Translations under genes and position numbers: made by a program | From: Trichosphaerium sp. ATCC 40318 | Lineage: Eukaryota > Discosea > Flabellinia > Trichosidae | NCBI GenBank assembly: GCA_038496445.1 | Contig: JALMLS010000483.1 | Coordinates: 1 to 64,000, forward strand | Length of the DNA stretch: 64,000 bases | Direction of reading: 5' to 3' | Notes under the pieces: generated by a model | Database searches by the model: none | What the model saw: the letters and a program-made list of their open reading frames with translations, nothing else | What the model was told of the DNA's origin: nothing | Shown here: positions 1-11,700 of the stretch, piece by piece | How positions within the stretch are numbered: position 1 is the stretch's first letter | Layout: each line of letters begins with the position of its first letter

Positions 1-448
1 ATAGTAGACTCTTCTAGAGCAGGTTTGTACAGAGTTTGGTATTGATACAAACACGCCATTTAGGAATTTTTGTTTCACACAAAAAAGTTACATCAAATCT
101 GTTGTTCAAAGATGTTGTGTTATCGAATGTAGCATTGGATGAACAAAATCCAATATTTCTTTTTGATGATAGATTGATGGGTAATATTAGTTTCGTTGAC
201 ATCACAGTATACGATTCTCAGGATAGGTACATCATCTTTAGATTGACTTTAAATTCAAATAGCCAGCTTATTAAAACTGTTTTTGCTGATTTGTTGAAAG
301 GCATTTTTTCGTTGGCAATGTGTCAACAGTCGAAAATATCAGTGGAACTTTTACAGTTTATAATGAGGTAAACAATTATGGATGTATTCCTCAATGGAAC
401 TCAAAGACATTGACTAATATTACAATGAATGTGGATTGTAAAGCATAA
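1..448 (+). CDS. 3' end of a probable beta-helix surface protein, frameshifted
   Basis: This is the partial 3' end of a gene that begins outside the window. The frame from 36 and the frame ending at the stop 446-448 both read as short beta-strand rungs rich in Val, Ile, Asn and Thr (for example NPIFLFDDRLMGNISF, then NVSTVENISGTFTVYNEV). This is typical of a right-handed parallel beta-helix, as in amoebal or bacterial surface proteins. The two frames meet at a T6 run near 303-308, and one additional T would join them. I infer a single reading frame with a homopolymer error or a recent frameshift. No intron fits. No catalytic motif is visible, and the ligand or role is unknown. Confidence 0.5.
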
Positions 449-509
449 GTCATAACAAAGAGTCAGCATAACGTTCTTCAAATAAATCAGTTAACTTTTT
501 AGTATTGGG

Positions 510-712
510 TTAATTAGCTCCAAATTGCTTGTTGTTTAACAAATGTTCTATCTTGCGTACGTTAGTTGTTGGAGGAATCGTTGTTGGCACTTCTATCGGT
601 GGACTAGTTGTTGGTGGATTTGTCGTAGGTGAGACTGTCGGAGATAGTGTGTAGGTGAACTGGTTGTAGGTTGAAGTGTTGTAGGCGGTTCGGTTGGAGG
701 CCAGAGTTGACC
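510..712 (-). pseudogene. Relic of a Pro/Thr-rich stalk coding sequence
   Basis: Read on the minus strand, this stretch encodes a Pro-Thr-rich stalk (SPTVSPTTNPPTTSPP, then IEVPTTIPPTT) ending at a stop at 510-512. The upstream part, WPPTEPPTTLQPTTSSPT, is in a different frame, so the copy is broken. The composition resembles the stalks of the membrane proteins at 28258-30056 and 54130-55109. No folded domain precedes it. It is most likely the 3' remnant of a degraded surface-protein gene, lying convergent to the beta-helix gene. Confidence 0.4.
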
Positions 713-1167
713 AGACTAACGATAAAAGTTAACTATTACCAAAAGTCAAAGCATATTGACTAAGGCGCAATATGCGCTGCCGTTAAAATGTCAATCAGAC
801 GTTTGATGATGTATACAACACGAGTCAACGTCGGTACAACCATTGAATAAAAACACGTGCAACCCTTTCAACTTTGCTTTCGTTACGCACTCACACTACA
901 TACCTAAAGCTGGATGTCAAACAACAAATTATACACTACACCGCATCGGTAAGCGCTATATTATTACCGGTACTGCTACACCTTTGGCAAACTTGCATGA
1001 TAGGGACTAGGTCCCCAAAGCCAAATTTATTTAATGTGAACACAGTACATTCCCTCATCAAAACTAGTAATCATCATTATATTGCCTGATCATAAAACCT
1101 CCTTGAAAATGAAAACAAATAACAAGCTAATATTGCTAACTTTGTAATTGACCATGGCAATAAGTTT
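713..1167. other. Intergenic, nothing recognised
   Basis: An AT-rich spacer downstream of the MORN gene. A 71-codon open frame at 874-1089 has no protein-like composition and no splice context. Confidence 0.4.
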
Positions 1168-1944
1168 TTAATTGACCGTTTTCACTCTACTTCTCCTAAT
1201 TTTACCAGCGCTATAATGTTCATGGCTCCATAGCTGTCCATTAAAAGACCAACGCTTGCACTCGCCATGATATTCTGCTTTCTTATAACTACAATGTAAC
1301 ATAATTTGTCCATTAGGATACCAACGCTTAAACTCTCCGTCACACAAGTTATGTACATAGTTACACTTGATCTTCAAGATACCAGTTTCATACCATGCAT
1401 TGTATTCTCCCTCGACCATGCCATTGACATAAGTGTAGAGACAAGACAATTTACCATTCTTGAAGTAAAACTTGTACACTCCATGTTCATTACCAGCGAC
1501 ATAGGCACTATGTTTCCTTATTGTCCCATCCCTATACATATTCTTAAATTCCCCATCTAGTTTACCATCTTTATAATTACATTGTGATTGTAATTCACCA
1601 GTATTGTACCAACTCTTGTAGACTCCATGTCGTTTACCATTATTCCAAAACAATTGGCAAATTTTATTGTTTTCGCGTCTTAGTTTCTTTATCCATTTGC
1701 CATGTTTCTTCAGTTCTATAGTAAACCTCGTTGATGTAGCCCCGCGTTTTGATAAGAGAGGCCACTTTACATACACTTCATAGTCTAAATCGACAATATC
1801 AAGCTGTAACTCGACAGGAAGATGTAGGATGTTAAAACCATCTGATTTTTTGTCAGTTACTGTTTTGCCAATACCACTAGATATATTTCTTATGTTTCTC
1901 ATTGTTATAACTCTATGGAAAGGTACTAATGGTAGCGTACTCAA
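1168..1944 (-). CDS. MORN_2-type repeat protein with F-box-like N-terminus
   Basis: A single-exon frame of 258 codons. Residues ~45-75 (HLPVELQLDIVDLDYEVYV) resemble a weak F-box (LPxEL...I..LD). From about residue 90 to 250 there are six to seven repeats of about 23 residues with the pattern G-E/V-Y/F-K-x-W/F-Y-x-x-G-x-L, for example HGVYKSWYNTGELQSQ and DGEFKRWYPNGQIMLH. This is the MORN_2/YwqK-like variant of MORN repeats. The family is common in bacteria and in large DNA viruses of amoebae. It forms extended beta-hairpin arrays that bind lipids or proteins. The start could be the first Met or the internal one at residue 15. No intron is seen, unlike most neighbours, which is compatible with acquisition by transfer but does not prove it. 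The F-box reading is tentative. Confidence 0.75.
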   Translation of the reverse strand: MSTLPLVPFHRVITMRNIRNISSGIGKTVTDKKSDGFNILHLPVELQLDIVDLDYEVYVKWPLLSKRGATSTRFTIELKKHGKWIKKLRRENNKICQLFWNNGKRHGVYKSWYNTGELQSQCNYKDGKLDGEFKNMYRDGTIRKHSAYVAGNEHGVYKFYFKNGKLSCLYTYVNGMVEGEYNAWYETGILKIKCNYVHNLCDGEFKRWYPNGQIMLHCSYKKAEYHGECKRWSFNGQLWSHEHYSAGKIRRSRVKTVN

Positions 1945-2305
1945 TTTAACGTCTTTGTGTTTTGACCGTCCTTTACTTTGCGAGATCAGAGTTCATAAAA
2001 ACACGTGTGGTATTTTGGATAGTTGCCGTGTTTTGTTTCAGGCTTGAACCGCTACTTCATTGCTCTTTAACACGGAAACTTGATACATAACGGACTCTAA
2101 TATATGATAGGAACTAGAGCGATTTTTAGCAAGCAGTTCCTTTTAAAAAATTCACTGAATGCTCAACAACAACAAAAGCAATTTTTTTTAAATTCCTTAT
2201 GATAGTCTGTCTATTACGTGTCCCAAAGTTGGGACCTTTCTTGTGATATCTTATAGGCCTATAGGTGTTGCATAACAACTTAGCATCACTTTTTTACCAT
2301 TTTTT

Positions 2306-2953
2306 TTAATACCAACAATATGTGTCATCACCAACATTCAGAGAGTCAAAAACCTCGTCATCTTTGTAAATGAATGCCTTTTGTACTTTAACATTAGTGT
2401 TTTGGCTATTATTATACTTCTCATCCACTACAAAGAAAAAAAGGTACAAAAAATCAGTTTTGTTTTTCAATATCCTGTGTAGTCCTCTTTGGAAAACGTA
2501 GGACCCTCGCCGGAACAATGAGCGGTTATTTAGTAGGCACCCAATTACCATCTGCATCTACCAAGCATACGCTTTGGCTGGACTATAGGACAATCTCTTC
2601 TGATGATATGTCAGATGTTAAATAAGACCAACTCATTCTTGCAAGGTGCATCCTCCAAAAAAAAAGCACCACGTTCCTTTGCGTTGTTAGAACGTGCAAC
2701 TACAATAAGGAGAAATAGAAACCTTTACTACACAGGTTTGTTGAAATGTCAAATCAACCGTTATCGCCTGTATCTTGTAAGTACACCAGATGTTATTGCG
2801 CAAAGACCCTTTGTGAAGTATTTTGAGGTCTCCGTGTTTTGCCAGGGAGCTGTATCTACTTTTATACAAATACCCGTTTATAGAAGCGTCATAAAATCGT
2901 CTCTTCGCTAAAGCGACCATAATGCGAGCGAGATGTAGTTTAGGAGGATGCAT
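2306..2953 (-). other. Possible unrecognised minus-strand gene, structure unresolved
   Basis: Three successive minus-strand stretches look protein-like: one from 2953 to about 2712, a second around 2684-2595 that starts after a TTGTAG acceptor, and a third ending at 2306. A short intron of about 36 nt with a GTGTAG donor could join the first two. The third does not join cleanly. No domain is recognised. This may be a small spliced gene or a decayed one. Confidence 0.25.
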
Positions 2954-3227
2954 CTATAAAAACTATCTTGGGTAACTTCTCAAAGAGGCTGCCAAAACGA
3001 GTCTACATGATTTCTACAAGGTGGCCATAGCGTGATTGACGATAAGTCAAAGGATAATTAAAACGAATCAACTTGTATAGCTAGCACGTGTTAGCTACAT
3101 ATGAATAAACTACCAAGTACGTTGCATGAATGCGTGTCGTGAATTCACTACACAGAGACGTACGCTATTGAAGTATGAACTACTTTGACTTATATCGATT
3201 GTATTTTGTTGTGACAACGACTTCGTA

Positions 3228-3654
3228 ATGAACAGGTTATCCAGGACTGGCGCTAGGGGTATAACCAGTCGAAAGCGAACTAGTTTGCGACAAAAAACAA
3301 GGTGTACACCAAACAAAGCGTCAAAACCTCAAATAGCTAAAGTTACCAAACCTGCAAGCGGTTTTAATTGGAATACAGGCAATTGGAAGTGGCAAACGCC
3401 ACAAACAGTCGCTTTACCAAAGTACGCACTAAAATAACCAATTACCTAATATATATAGCGCGCGAGTACTCGTTGCTGGCCGTAGTGGATTTATGAGCTT
3501 ATGTTTAATGTTTGCAACTTGGATGGCTCTTTTTATTGGTATGTACTACCACACGCGCTGTTATGTAATTTATATGCGTAGATCCCATTTAGTAGCGTGT
3601 CAGAGGCAGAAAACAGTCAAAGAAAATGAAATCGCTTGCGTTGTGGCCTACTAG
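3228..3654 (+). CDS. Small two-exon protein, mitochondrial-type N-terminus, one membrane segment
   Basis: The exons are 3228-3421 and 3459-3654, joined by a 37-nt GTACGC...TATAG intron that keeps frame and gives about 129 residues. The N-terminus (MNRLSRTGARGITSRKR) is basic and free of acidic residues, like a mitochondrial presequence. A Trp-rich stretch follows (FNWNTGNWKW). Exon 2 contains a hydrophobic segment (FMSLCLMFATWMALFIGMYY) that could span a membrane, followed by a basic tail. The architecture is like small accessory subunits of respiratory complexes, but I do not recognise the family. The next gene downstream also has a presequence-like start. Translation from the ATG at 3228 is the simplest choice. 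Confidence 0.5.
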
Positions 3655-3765
3655 ATAACAGTCGTAATGGCAAGACATGTAACACAATAATTTTGTATAG
3701 AACAAGCATAAAAAAAACCTGAATGAATTTTGTTGAAATGCGTTATTCTCTTTTTAAAAGACAAC

Positions 3766-5131
3766 ATGCTTGCTCTACGGGCAAGAGGTGTAGTAGCCCG
3801 AAGCACGTACACCGCAAAGCGTACTCTAAACCACAAACAACGCGTTCGTACAATAATCAATGGCGAAAGGCTGAAAGGCGACACAGTTGAAGTAATAAAC
3901 CCAGGACCAAAGTTGGTAGAGATTCCAGACGATTATGCTGCTAAACAGCTTCAACTCGATTGTCAAGAAATAACTAAGGCGTGGTTCCCAATAGACACCA
4001 TGCGCTCGGTCGGTGAGGGCATTAAAGACCTAAAAATGAAGAAACGATGGGACAACGCTTGTAAACTCGCAGAACTTGAAACCAAACAAAAAGCGATGGA
4101 AATGTACAGGTTCGTAGCAATTATAAGCAAAAAGGCTTGAAATCAAAAACAAGCGATGTAAAACACTCAAATATAACGTATACACAAGGGACATGAGGAA
4201 ACTTGAGCTACCAAAAGAAGAGCGGGCAGATATTCATCCAAACCAAGATTTTAAGAGCTGGAGTGAGGTTTTACACGCGTTTTTGAAAGTGTTTTCACGT
4301 TCTAAAAACTATGACGAAAGAGACGAGGTACATCAAGTCATTTTCTAACCTTATTACCCATTTAACTGTATTCTAAACGCGTAAAATAGGATGCAGCTCT
4401 TGGTGCTGGATGGGTTATTTCACCAACAATCGATAAAGAGTACCTTGAACCTCTACACCATTGGACAGAACAAGATGAAATTATGTTACTCTTCCAACAA
4501 GACACAGAGTATGTGTCAAACTCGTGACATTATTTTTGCACCTTTTTCTCAACAACAACGCGTTTTAGACGCCACTGCAACCATTACAAACGCTTTTCTT
4601 TTTGAATTCGACATCACAAACACTTATTCCTGTTTGCTTGTCGTCAAATTACTTACCACGGTTTAGGCCACATCCAGACCAACCTGCAAAGAACATTACT
4701 TATGGTAAAATCGCTGTAATCAATTTCTACGAGCGCATTATGATTTTGCGTGCTATCGCTCATTCTGAGCGTTCGACAATTAAAGAAAGACGAAAAGAGC
4801 ACGCCTTGAGAAAAAGCCAGAATTTCCAGAAGACATTTTAGACCGATTTCCAGAACAACGAGCATCAGAGGAGCTTGATGCTACAGTTTATGGTCAAAGA
4901 CACAGAGTAATCGATATTCCACCTAATTGGCTACTTGCTTTCAAAAAACAACTGTGGCCTAACTGCCACTCTACTTTTGACGAAACAGAGTCTCTCTACA
5001 CTTTTATTAAACAAAGGTCTGATGGTCCTGTTGGTGTTTCATCATGGAAGGCAGATATTGTTGATGTCTATGATAAGGATCAACCTACTTTAAAAGCAAA
5101 GGATGTTTTAAAGCAAATGCCTCCACAATAA
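3766..5131 (+). CDS. Probable mitochondrial protein of unknown family, four exons
   Basis: The exons are 3766-4109, 4189-4327, 4390-4512 and 4569-5131, and all junctions are phase-consistent (RDMRKLELPKEE across the first). The N-terminus (MLALRARGVVARSTYTAKR) is a presequence-like basic amphipathic stretch. The rest is about 390 residues of soluble, charged sequence with no domain I can name (segments such as YGKIAVINFYERIMILRAIA and IDIPPNWLLAFKKQLW). Exon 4 changes frame near 4810 at an A5 run; one extra A gives ALRKKPEFPED and an open frame to the stop 5129-5131. I regard this as a homopolymer artefact rather than decay. The fourth-exon acceptor is less certain, and an alternative at 4667 also keeps frame. 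A mitochondrial ribosomal or complex-assembly role is possible but unproven. Confidence 0.55.
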
Positions 5132-5435
5132 GGAGCACGTAAACGGAAAAAAAAAAATAAAATATCTCAAAATTGTAACTTTCTCGTCTACTCTTTGCAT
5201 TTGTGGGCTTGCACGCGTATGATTCTAAGCTTGCGACATGCGGAGCAGAGTTGCTGCGATTGACTTGTTTTTCCTGAATTGTCGGCCATTTAAAATGCCC
5301 CAAATGTACTCATTGCTGATATCTAGTGAAGCGTTTAGGACGCGTTTGGAGTGAAAATGAGCTCTTTTAAGTTTCACCGTTAAGCAATTGTTAATTAGCA
5401 AGTAATTTTTGGGGTTGTGAAGCGTATAACTGGGT
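5132..5435. promoter_or_regulatory. Upstream region of the Zn2Cys6 gene
   Basis: A 300-nt AT-rich spacer between two plus-strand genes. It must contain the promoter of the transcription-factor gene. No TATA box or repeated element stands out. Confidence 0.3.
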
Positions 5436-5471
5436 GTGGACTTAATTGAAGTCGTGGTCAGCCACCAGGAA

Positions 5472-8173
5472 ATGAAACGCAGTCAAGAAAATGCTGTAGG
5501 ACAGAAGAAGGCCAAGAGACAGCGTACTAGTACCGCAAAGAGAGCATGTGTATTATGTAGAGCTAAACATCAAAAATGTGACGGAGACTTTCCCTGTGGT
5601 CGTTGCAAGAAAGGTAATCGTCAATGCGCATATCCAGCACCAAAAAAACGTGGACCTATTCAAGGTAATTGTTAACATCAATTACAAAACGTTCAACGCT
5701 TATTAGGGCGTAGAAATGCACTCACACAAGAGCTCAGTGCTGTCAAATGTCAACTTGAACAACAAAAAGCTGAAATAAATCACTGGAGAGCCATGTATGA
5801 GCGTGCTACGCGATCACAGGTAATAAAAGAATCCGTCAATTATTCCTCGGACCGTTTAGATGAAAATCAGTATTTTCTCCTATTTTACGAACTCACTGGT
5901 TTACAGGCAACTTTATGGAAGCTGTCATCACACCTTGGCTTGTCATCAAGTATTTCAACGTATTTATCATCATACAAAGATTATTTATACCCTTGGACGG
6001 TACGTACAAATGTTTCATTGTCAGATCATTTTTTTGGGTAAAAACAACACGTGGGTGTTTTTGTGAAGCTTAAAAAATGTTTCAAGGGTATACCGTTGCA
6101 TAATTGGACTGCGAATAATGTATTAGATGTATTCAGGGAGAATACAAGTACGATAGTTTAGGCTAAGAAAACGGCGTTATTTTTCGTAAAATATCAAGAA
6201 TGATTGCTAAAAAAACTCCTAAAGCATGGACTGCCGATCCACGTATGTTAGAGATACTTGGTATACTAGCTCTGGGGTCTAATATAAATGGTATTGATGG
6301 ACATACAGATCATTTCAACCAAATGGCGAGGCAGGTTTTACGTAACTTGTATGATACAAGACACCCTTGTGTAGCAGGTGCATAAATTGTTTTCAATGTG
6401 CACTGAGTGACTTTTAATCTAGCTGGTTTGATACTTCTTGCAACACAACAATTTAGCTACGGTGATTTTGCTCTAGGTTCATATTACGTTACAATGGCGA
6501 ACCGTAAGTAACTTTTGTTGGGTCAGTAAATATTCATTTTTTTAGAAATGTTGATGACACTCTTGTCAAGAAGAGGTTGTGATGAACAACAAAGAAAATA
6601 TTTGCTCCTACTCAAGAGACAAGTTTCTTTATACCTAGCTGATGTAGCAAGCTCAAGGTCCAATCCTATTTTTTAAAGCATTAATGCTTTGCGTTCGAAG
6701 TTTAACCAGAAATTGAACTGACTGTAGTTTATACAGAGAGCACTCTATGCAATTGTTTATTGAGGTCAACAATGAAACTGATCCAATGCTTAAGCAAGCA
6801 CGGTTTAATGATATGGATTCCGCCCAAGCAATACAGATAATGTGGGCTGCAGTTGGAAAGGTAACACTCATAATTTTTTTGTTGTTATAGTACTACAATA
6901 TTTAATTTCTTTTCAAAAGGTTTGGCTAAAGATATCACAACCTGTATTCATGGCACAACTTTGGGGCCTAGAAAACCTCAAAATGCGTACACTGGTACTC
7001 AATAATGAGTCAAGTTTTTTTCTGTTTATCGTCTTGTTGATCTTTATTAGACAGCTTCAGAGTATGCACAAGATATGACAAGACTTCAAGAGATACAAGA
7101 TTTTGCGAATATAACATTTAAAGATGAATGTCAAATGCTAAAAAATAGTGTTAAAGTAATGATTTGTTCTGTGAAGTCTGTTGTTCACTTTGCTGGAAAC
7201 AACCTTCAACGAGCAATAGAGGTAACCTCTTTTTTTTCTTTTATTATTATTCAGTCCGAAAATCACGTGACAGTACTTTTTTTGTACTTACTAACGTATC
7301 TTTGTTTAAAAGGAAGCAAAAGCGATTTGGCAAGATTTTAAAAACGATTGGTTGATGCAAAAGTACTTTCCTGGTGCTTTATGCTCTTTACATGATAACT
7401 GCTTTATTGCTATTTATGCAGGCGACGTTCAATTTTTTGAGGAGGTACCACCATAGCAAGCAGAAAGCGAATTTTTTCTACTTTTTTGTAATTTTTTTTG
7501 CTAACATTTTTCCTCTGTAGTGTATGCTGTACTATATTAATTTCGCGAAAACGTGGCCCATAGCAAATATGGTAATTAAGTACGTAATTAAAAGATTTTT
7601 CTTTTGACAGACGTTTGTCAGAAGTTATCGTTTTAATTTATTGTTCGCTAATAATGTTATTAAGGGCACTACTGAAGCAAGCAAAGTCTGTTTCACTTCC
7701 TTACAGCTCTACTCTTGATCCAATAATTGATGCACTGGAAGATACTCAATGGCCTTGTTTCTCTAATATGAAGAAAGAACAGCACAACGAGACGTATGTT
7801 ATTTGATAACGATGTTTAACGAGTTCCAAAAAACCCTGACACATACCTCTAGAGATGGCGAGGTAGAGTTTTTACCTCTACCTGATAACACATATAATCT
7901 TGACGCATTTAATAATGGTGTACTACAGCGTAAGGCTATATTCTAACTTCAAAAACAAAAAAGAATCAAAAATGTACTGACGATCTTTTTTTTGTAGTGC
8001 CGGTAAGTGACGACATCTTGACGCTACCTCCTCAACAGATGCCTGAAACGCTAAGCCCTGGTTTGGATATGAGTGATATAGTACTCGAAACACCTTCTCC
8101 GAACAGCATGTTCAGTCCAGTAGCGAGTGATGAAACTAATCCATTTTTTAATGATCAAATGTTTGTATTGTAG
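5472..8173 (+). CDS. Zn2Cys6 zinc-cluster transcription factor with large regulatory domain
   Basis: A multi-exon gene. Exon 1 ends at 5664 and carries a complete Zn(II)2Cys6 cluster (CVLCRAKHQKCDGDFPCGRC) flanked by basic residues. Exon 2 (5707-5819) encodes a coiled-coil-like linker ending WRAMYERATRSQ. The following exons give a helical fungal-type regulatory domain: TADPRMLEILGILALG, DHFNQMARQVLRNLYDTRHP, LLATQQFSYGDFALGSYY, then a long helical region, and an acidic Pro-rich tail ending at the stop 8171-8173. Such proteins bind CGG-type half-sites in the nucleus as dimers. Introns are 40-100 nt. Frame is kept only if one T is added in a T4 run near 5875, one T removed near 7690 and one A added near 7773. 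All three are homopolymers. The start is the ATG at 5472, with 5436 as an upstream alternative. The target genes are unknown. Confidence 0.85.
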
Positions 8174-8791
8174 CCCAAAAAAAGAGAAAGATCTTTTTCA
8201 AAAAAAAGGCAAACAGGCCTGCCATTGTATATAAATGACCTTAAAACTGCGTGGGGCGTATTTTAAGTTTTAAATGCTCAACGTAGATTGGTGTCACAAG
8301 ATAATGACAACGTGTCATACTAATGATTCAACGCGTACCAAGACAGTAACAGCGTTTGTGGTACTATTAGTAACCTCAAAAGTAGTAGAAGTATCAAGCC
8401 TTCTATGGAAACCGTGGTAAAACGACCTATCGTGAGGCATTCAACTTTTGATCAAACAAAACACAATGGAAGTGTGTACACTTCAGTCTAGTTTACGAAC
8501 CGTAGAATCTCAACCCAGGCGCGTAACTTGATGTACCACTCAATACCGCAGCGTGGTTTTCAAAACGTGACCGCACACAAATAAATCGACCGCAAGTGAG
8601 CCACAACCCTTCGTACGAGTTCTGGTTGTATAGAAACATACACGCGAACCTTATGCGCTACGGTAGAGGCCACCACTGAGTGATTTTACACATTCAATAT
8701 AGGTCCTCTGGTAGAAAGTTGCATATTATGGCAGCAAATTCCAGTATTCAAAGCGCACAAGTCGGTTAGACGCATGCTAGTGTAGCGAAAC
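8174..8791. other. Intergenic spacer
   Basis: A 600-nt spacer between the Zn2Cys6 gene and the JmjC gene. No coding signal was recognised on either strand, and the promoter of the JmjC gene presumably lies here. Confidence 0.4.
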
Positions 8792-11700
8792 ATGACAACT
8801 GACAACTTTGATGACTTTGTAGAGGGTCTACTACGCGATCAACCTAATTTTAAATTGGCAAAACAAATTTGCTTTTCCGAGCTTACAACCGACTTTTATG
8901 ATGATCACGTTGTGCGACGAGGAGAACCGCTTGTAGTAACGGGCGTAATGGAAAATTGGGCGCAAACCGAAATGTTCTCAATAGAGTGGCTGCGAGCTAA
9001 CTGGGGCGACACTGAGTTGGTCAATTCACCACGGGACGTTAACACACTGGAAGACCTAAAAGGCTGGAATTTGGAACGCTTCATACGCTATTTGACAGGG
9101 TAAGCGTCTCTAGGGACACTCACGCGCGTGAAGAAAGTACTCATGATGTTTAGGGAAGACGAGGACGACAGAGAACTGTATGGTAAGTCCGCACTTCTTA
9201 CACGCACTGTACGCCAGTAAAATCAATCTACGTTGTAGGTAAAGACATCGCTTGCGCTCCTCAATGGAAAGAATACTTCTCTGAGGTTTTACAAGATTAT
9301 TTTTGTTATCAACCAAACGACCTCGTCTCTTGCTTAGATCCGTGCGTATACCCATGAGCGCCTTTATGTATCACTAACACTCCTTCCCAGCGAATTGCAG
9401 CCGTTAACCCTGATGACGTATATTGGCAAACAGTACGTTTTATTTGTAGTTTAGCGCTTGTTTATCATTGTAAAACAATGTGGAAAAAACGTAAAAAAAA
9501 ATGGTGCCACAGGAAATTTCTTTTATTCAGCACTTAGCACAACGCTTGCTTTTGGGCGTTTAGTACCAAAAATGAGCGCGTTGAGAAACTGTACTGTTTT
9601 CTATTTTTTTGTTGTACAAAAGGGCGCAAAAAGCCTACATAAAGTCTTTTATCAACCTCGCGATCGTAAACGTTACGCGAGGAATGAGCGACTTGACCAT
9701 TGAAGCGAGAAAATAGCACGTTTCGTAATTTCTCAAAAAATGCACAATTCCGACCTTTCTGAGCGTATCAACCTCTTACAAACATTCAAAGCGCCTAAAC
9801 AACAAAAAACGCTCCTTTTTTTACGTACTGGTTTTTTTTTGCTAACACACGCATAGACTCACTTACACGCCCGGTCATACAGATGTGATGGGTTCATTAG
9901 GCCATAATTTGTTGCTGTCAGGCGAAGAGGGCGCACATGCGTACTGGTTTATGATGAAATCAGGTGATGTAGAAAAAGCGTCGCAATTGTGGAGAGAAAA
10001 CAAAGGGCCGCTCTCCCATGATCTTCACTGGCTTCCTCCAGAATTTTTTGTTGGATGTGGCTTTGATGTGCTGGTTGTGAAGCAAAACATTGGCGATTTG
10101 GTGTTTGTACCACCGCAAGGCGTTCACCAGGTTATCAATAGGGTACGAGCGAATTTAGAAAGTCAAAGACGTTTTCTGAAAAAAAAATAATTAAAACGTT
10201 GTTTTGCTTTGAATTGCAGTTTTGAGCTTAATCCGAATCACGGCGTATGAAGTTGATTGACTTATGGTTGTGTAGGGAGGATTTAGTGTTAAAGTCGCAT
10301 GGAACCGACTTACTACAGATGCTATTGCGAAGACATATCGGACTGTGTTACCTAAGTACCGTCAACTGTGCAAGAATGAAGTGTATCGCGTAAAAGCGAT
10401 AATCTACTATGCTGTGCGCGACTCTCATAAAAAACTGACGTCTACATGTCCTAAAGAACGACATCAAGCAATGTATAGATTAAAGACGTTACTACCTTTG
10501 GTACGTTCACATTTTGGCAAATCTACAATTTTGTTTTGTTGAGATCGCATACAAATCCTTTATTTTGGTTTGTACTGTTACTTGCTTACCTTTTTAATGT
10601 GTTTGTAGTTGGAAGATTTTATTTTTGATGACACTGTATCTCCTTCTGCCATGGCTCGCTGGCGTGAGAAGAGCTTGACCATTCAAACATGGGATTCGTC
10701 AAAAGGCGAGCTGAAACACGTACGTTTTGAATTATTTTTGCTTTTGTGTAGTTACCCACGTCACTACGCGTTCGTATTTATTTCCTATTGACTAAGTTTT
10801 TATTAGTCTCGAGTGTGCGATTTGTGTGGTGCTGATATTTGGAATAGAAGTTACCATTGCTGGACGTGTAATGGTGGAGACCTTGATATATGCTTGCATT
10901 GTATTGCAGAAGGGCGTGGGTGTATCCACAATGATGCGTTAGCGTTAACTGAATACATTCCACTGGAAGCTTGCAAGGCATTTGCTGAGCGTGTTAGAAC
11001 GGATTACAATGATGCATTGATACAAGAAAAGATGCCAAAGGAGTACAGGATGTTAAAAGCGGTCAACAAAAAACGTCAACAAGGTGATGTTTCTACAGCG
11101 ACTGTGGCGTATAATATCATTCAAGCACATAAAACGGTACGTGTACTTTTGTTGGTTTTCGAGCATTTGATTTGTTTATGCTGTTTTTCAGGGTGGTACA
11201 AGCCACTGTCATCAATGTAAGAGACAGAAGCCATTGTATTGGATCGCAGAATGTTCAAAATGCACATTGTTGTATTGTGTACCTTGTTTATGGAATCGTT
11301 ACGCAATGAACCAATTAGACACAATGCGTAAACCAAAATGGCAGGCGCGTACACTCACTCTACAAAACCTCGCAAATAATTTTAAGTTTACTGTTTTGTT
11401 TCTTGCTCATATTCTGTTATTAGTGTCCCAAGTGCGATGGTAACTGTAATTGTGCGGCGTGTTTACGTAGTCATGGACAGGAACCAAAAACGTTCAATCT
11501 CAAGATAGAACACCCTCCTACTCTTGTGAATAGGACGTCAGTGTTGCCTAGGGCATTTACAAGTGGGGATGCATTGGCTTCAGTTTGCGATGTTGGTCCT
11601 AGATACCGTGGAGGTCAACTAAAAACCCTTCTTACACAACGAAAATCAACGTACAGCTTTGCAACTAGTATTGGTTATCACGTAAACAGACAACCGCGTA

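Noticed and set aside
874-1089. 71-codon plus-strand open frame
   Set aside because: No domain, no splice context, composition unlike neighbouring proteins; chance frame in a spacer.
9458-9703. 81-codon frame inside the long JmjC intron
   Set aside because: The flanking JmjC exons join directly in phase and give the expected motif order, so the frame is most likely intronic noise.
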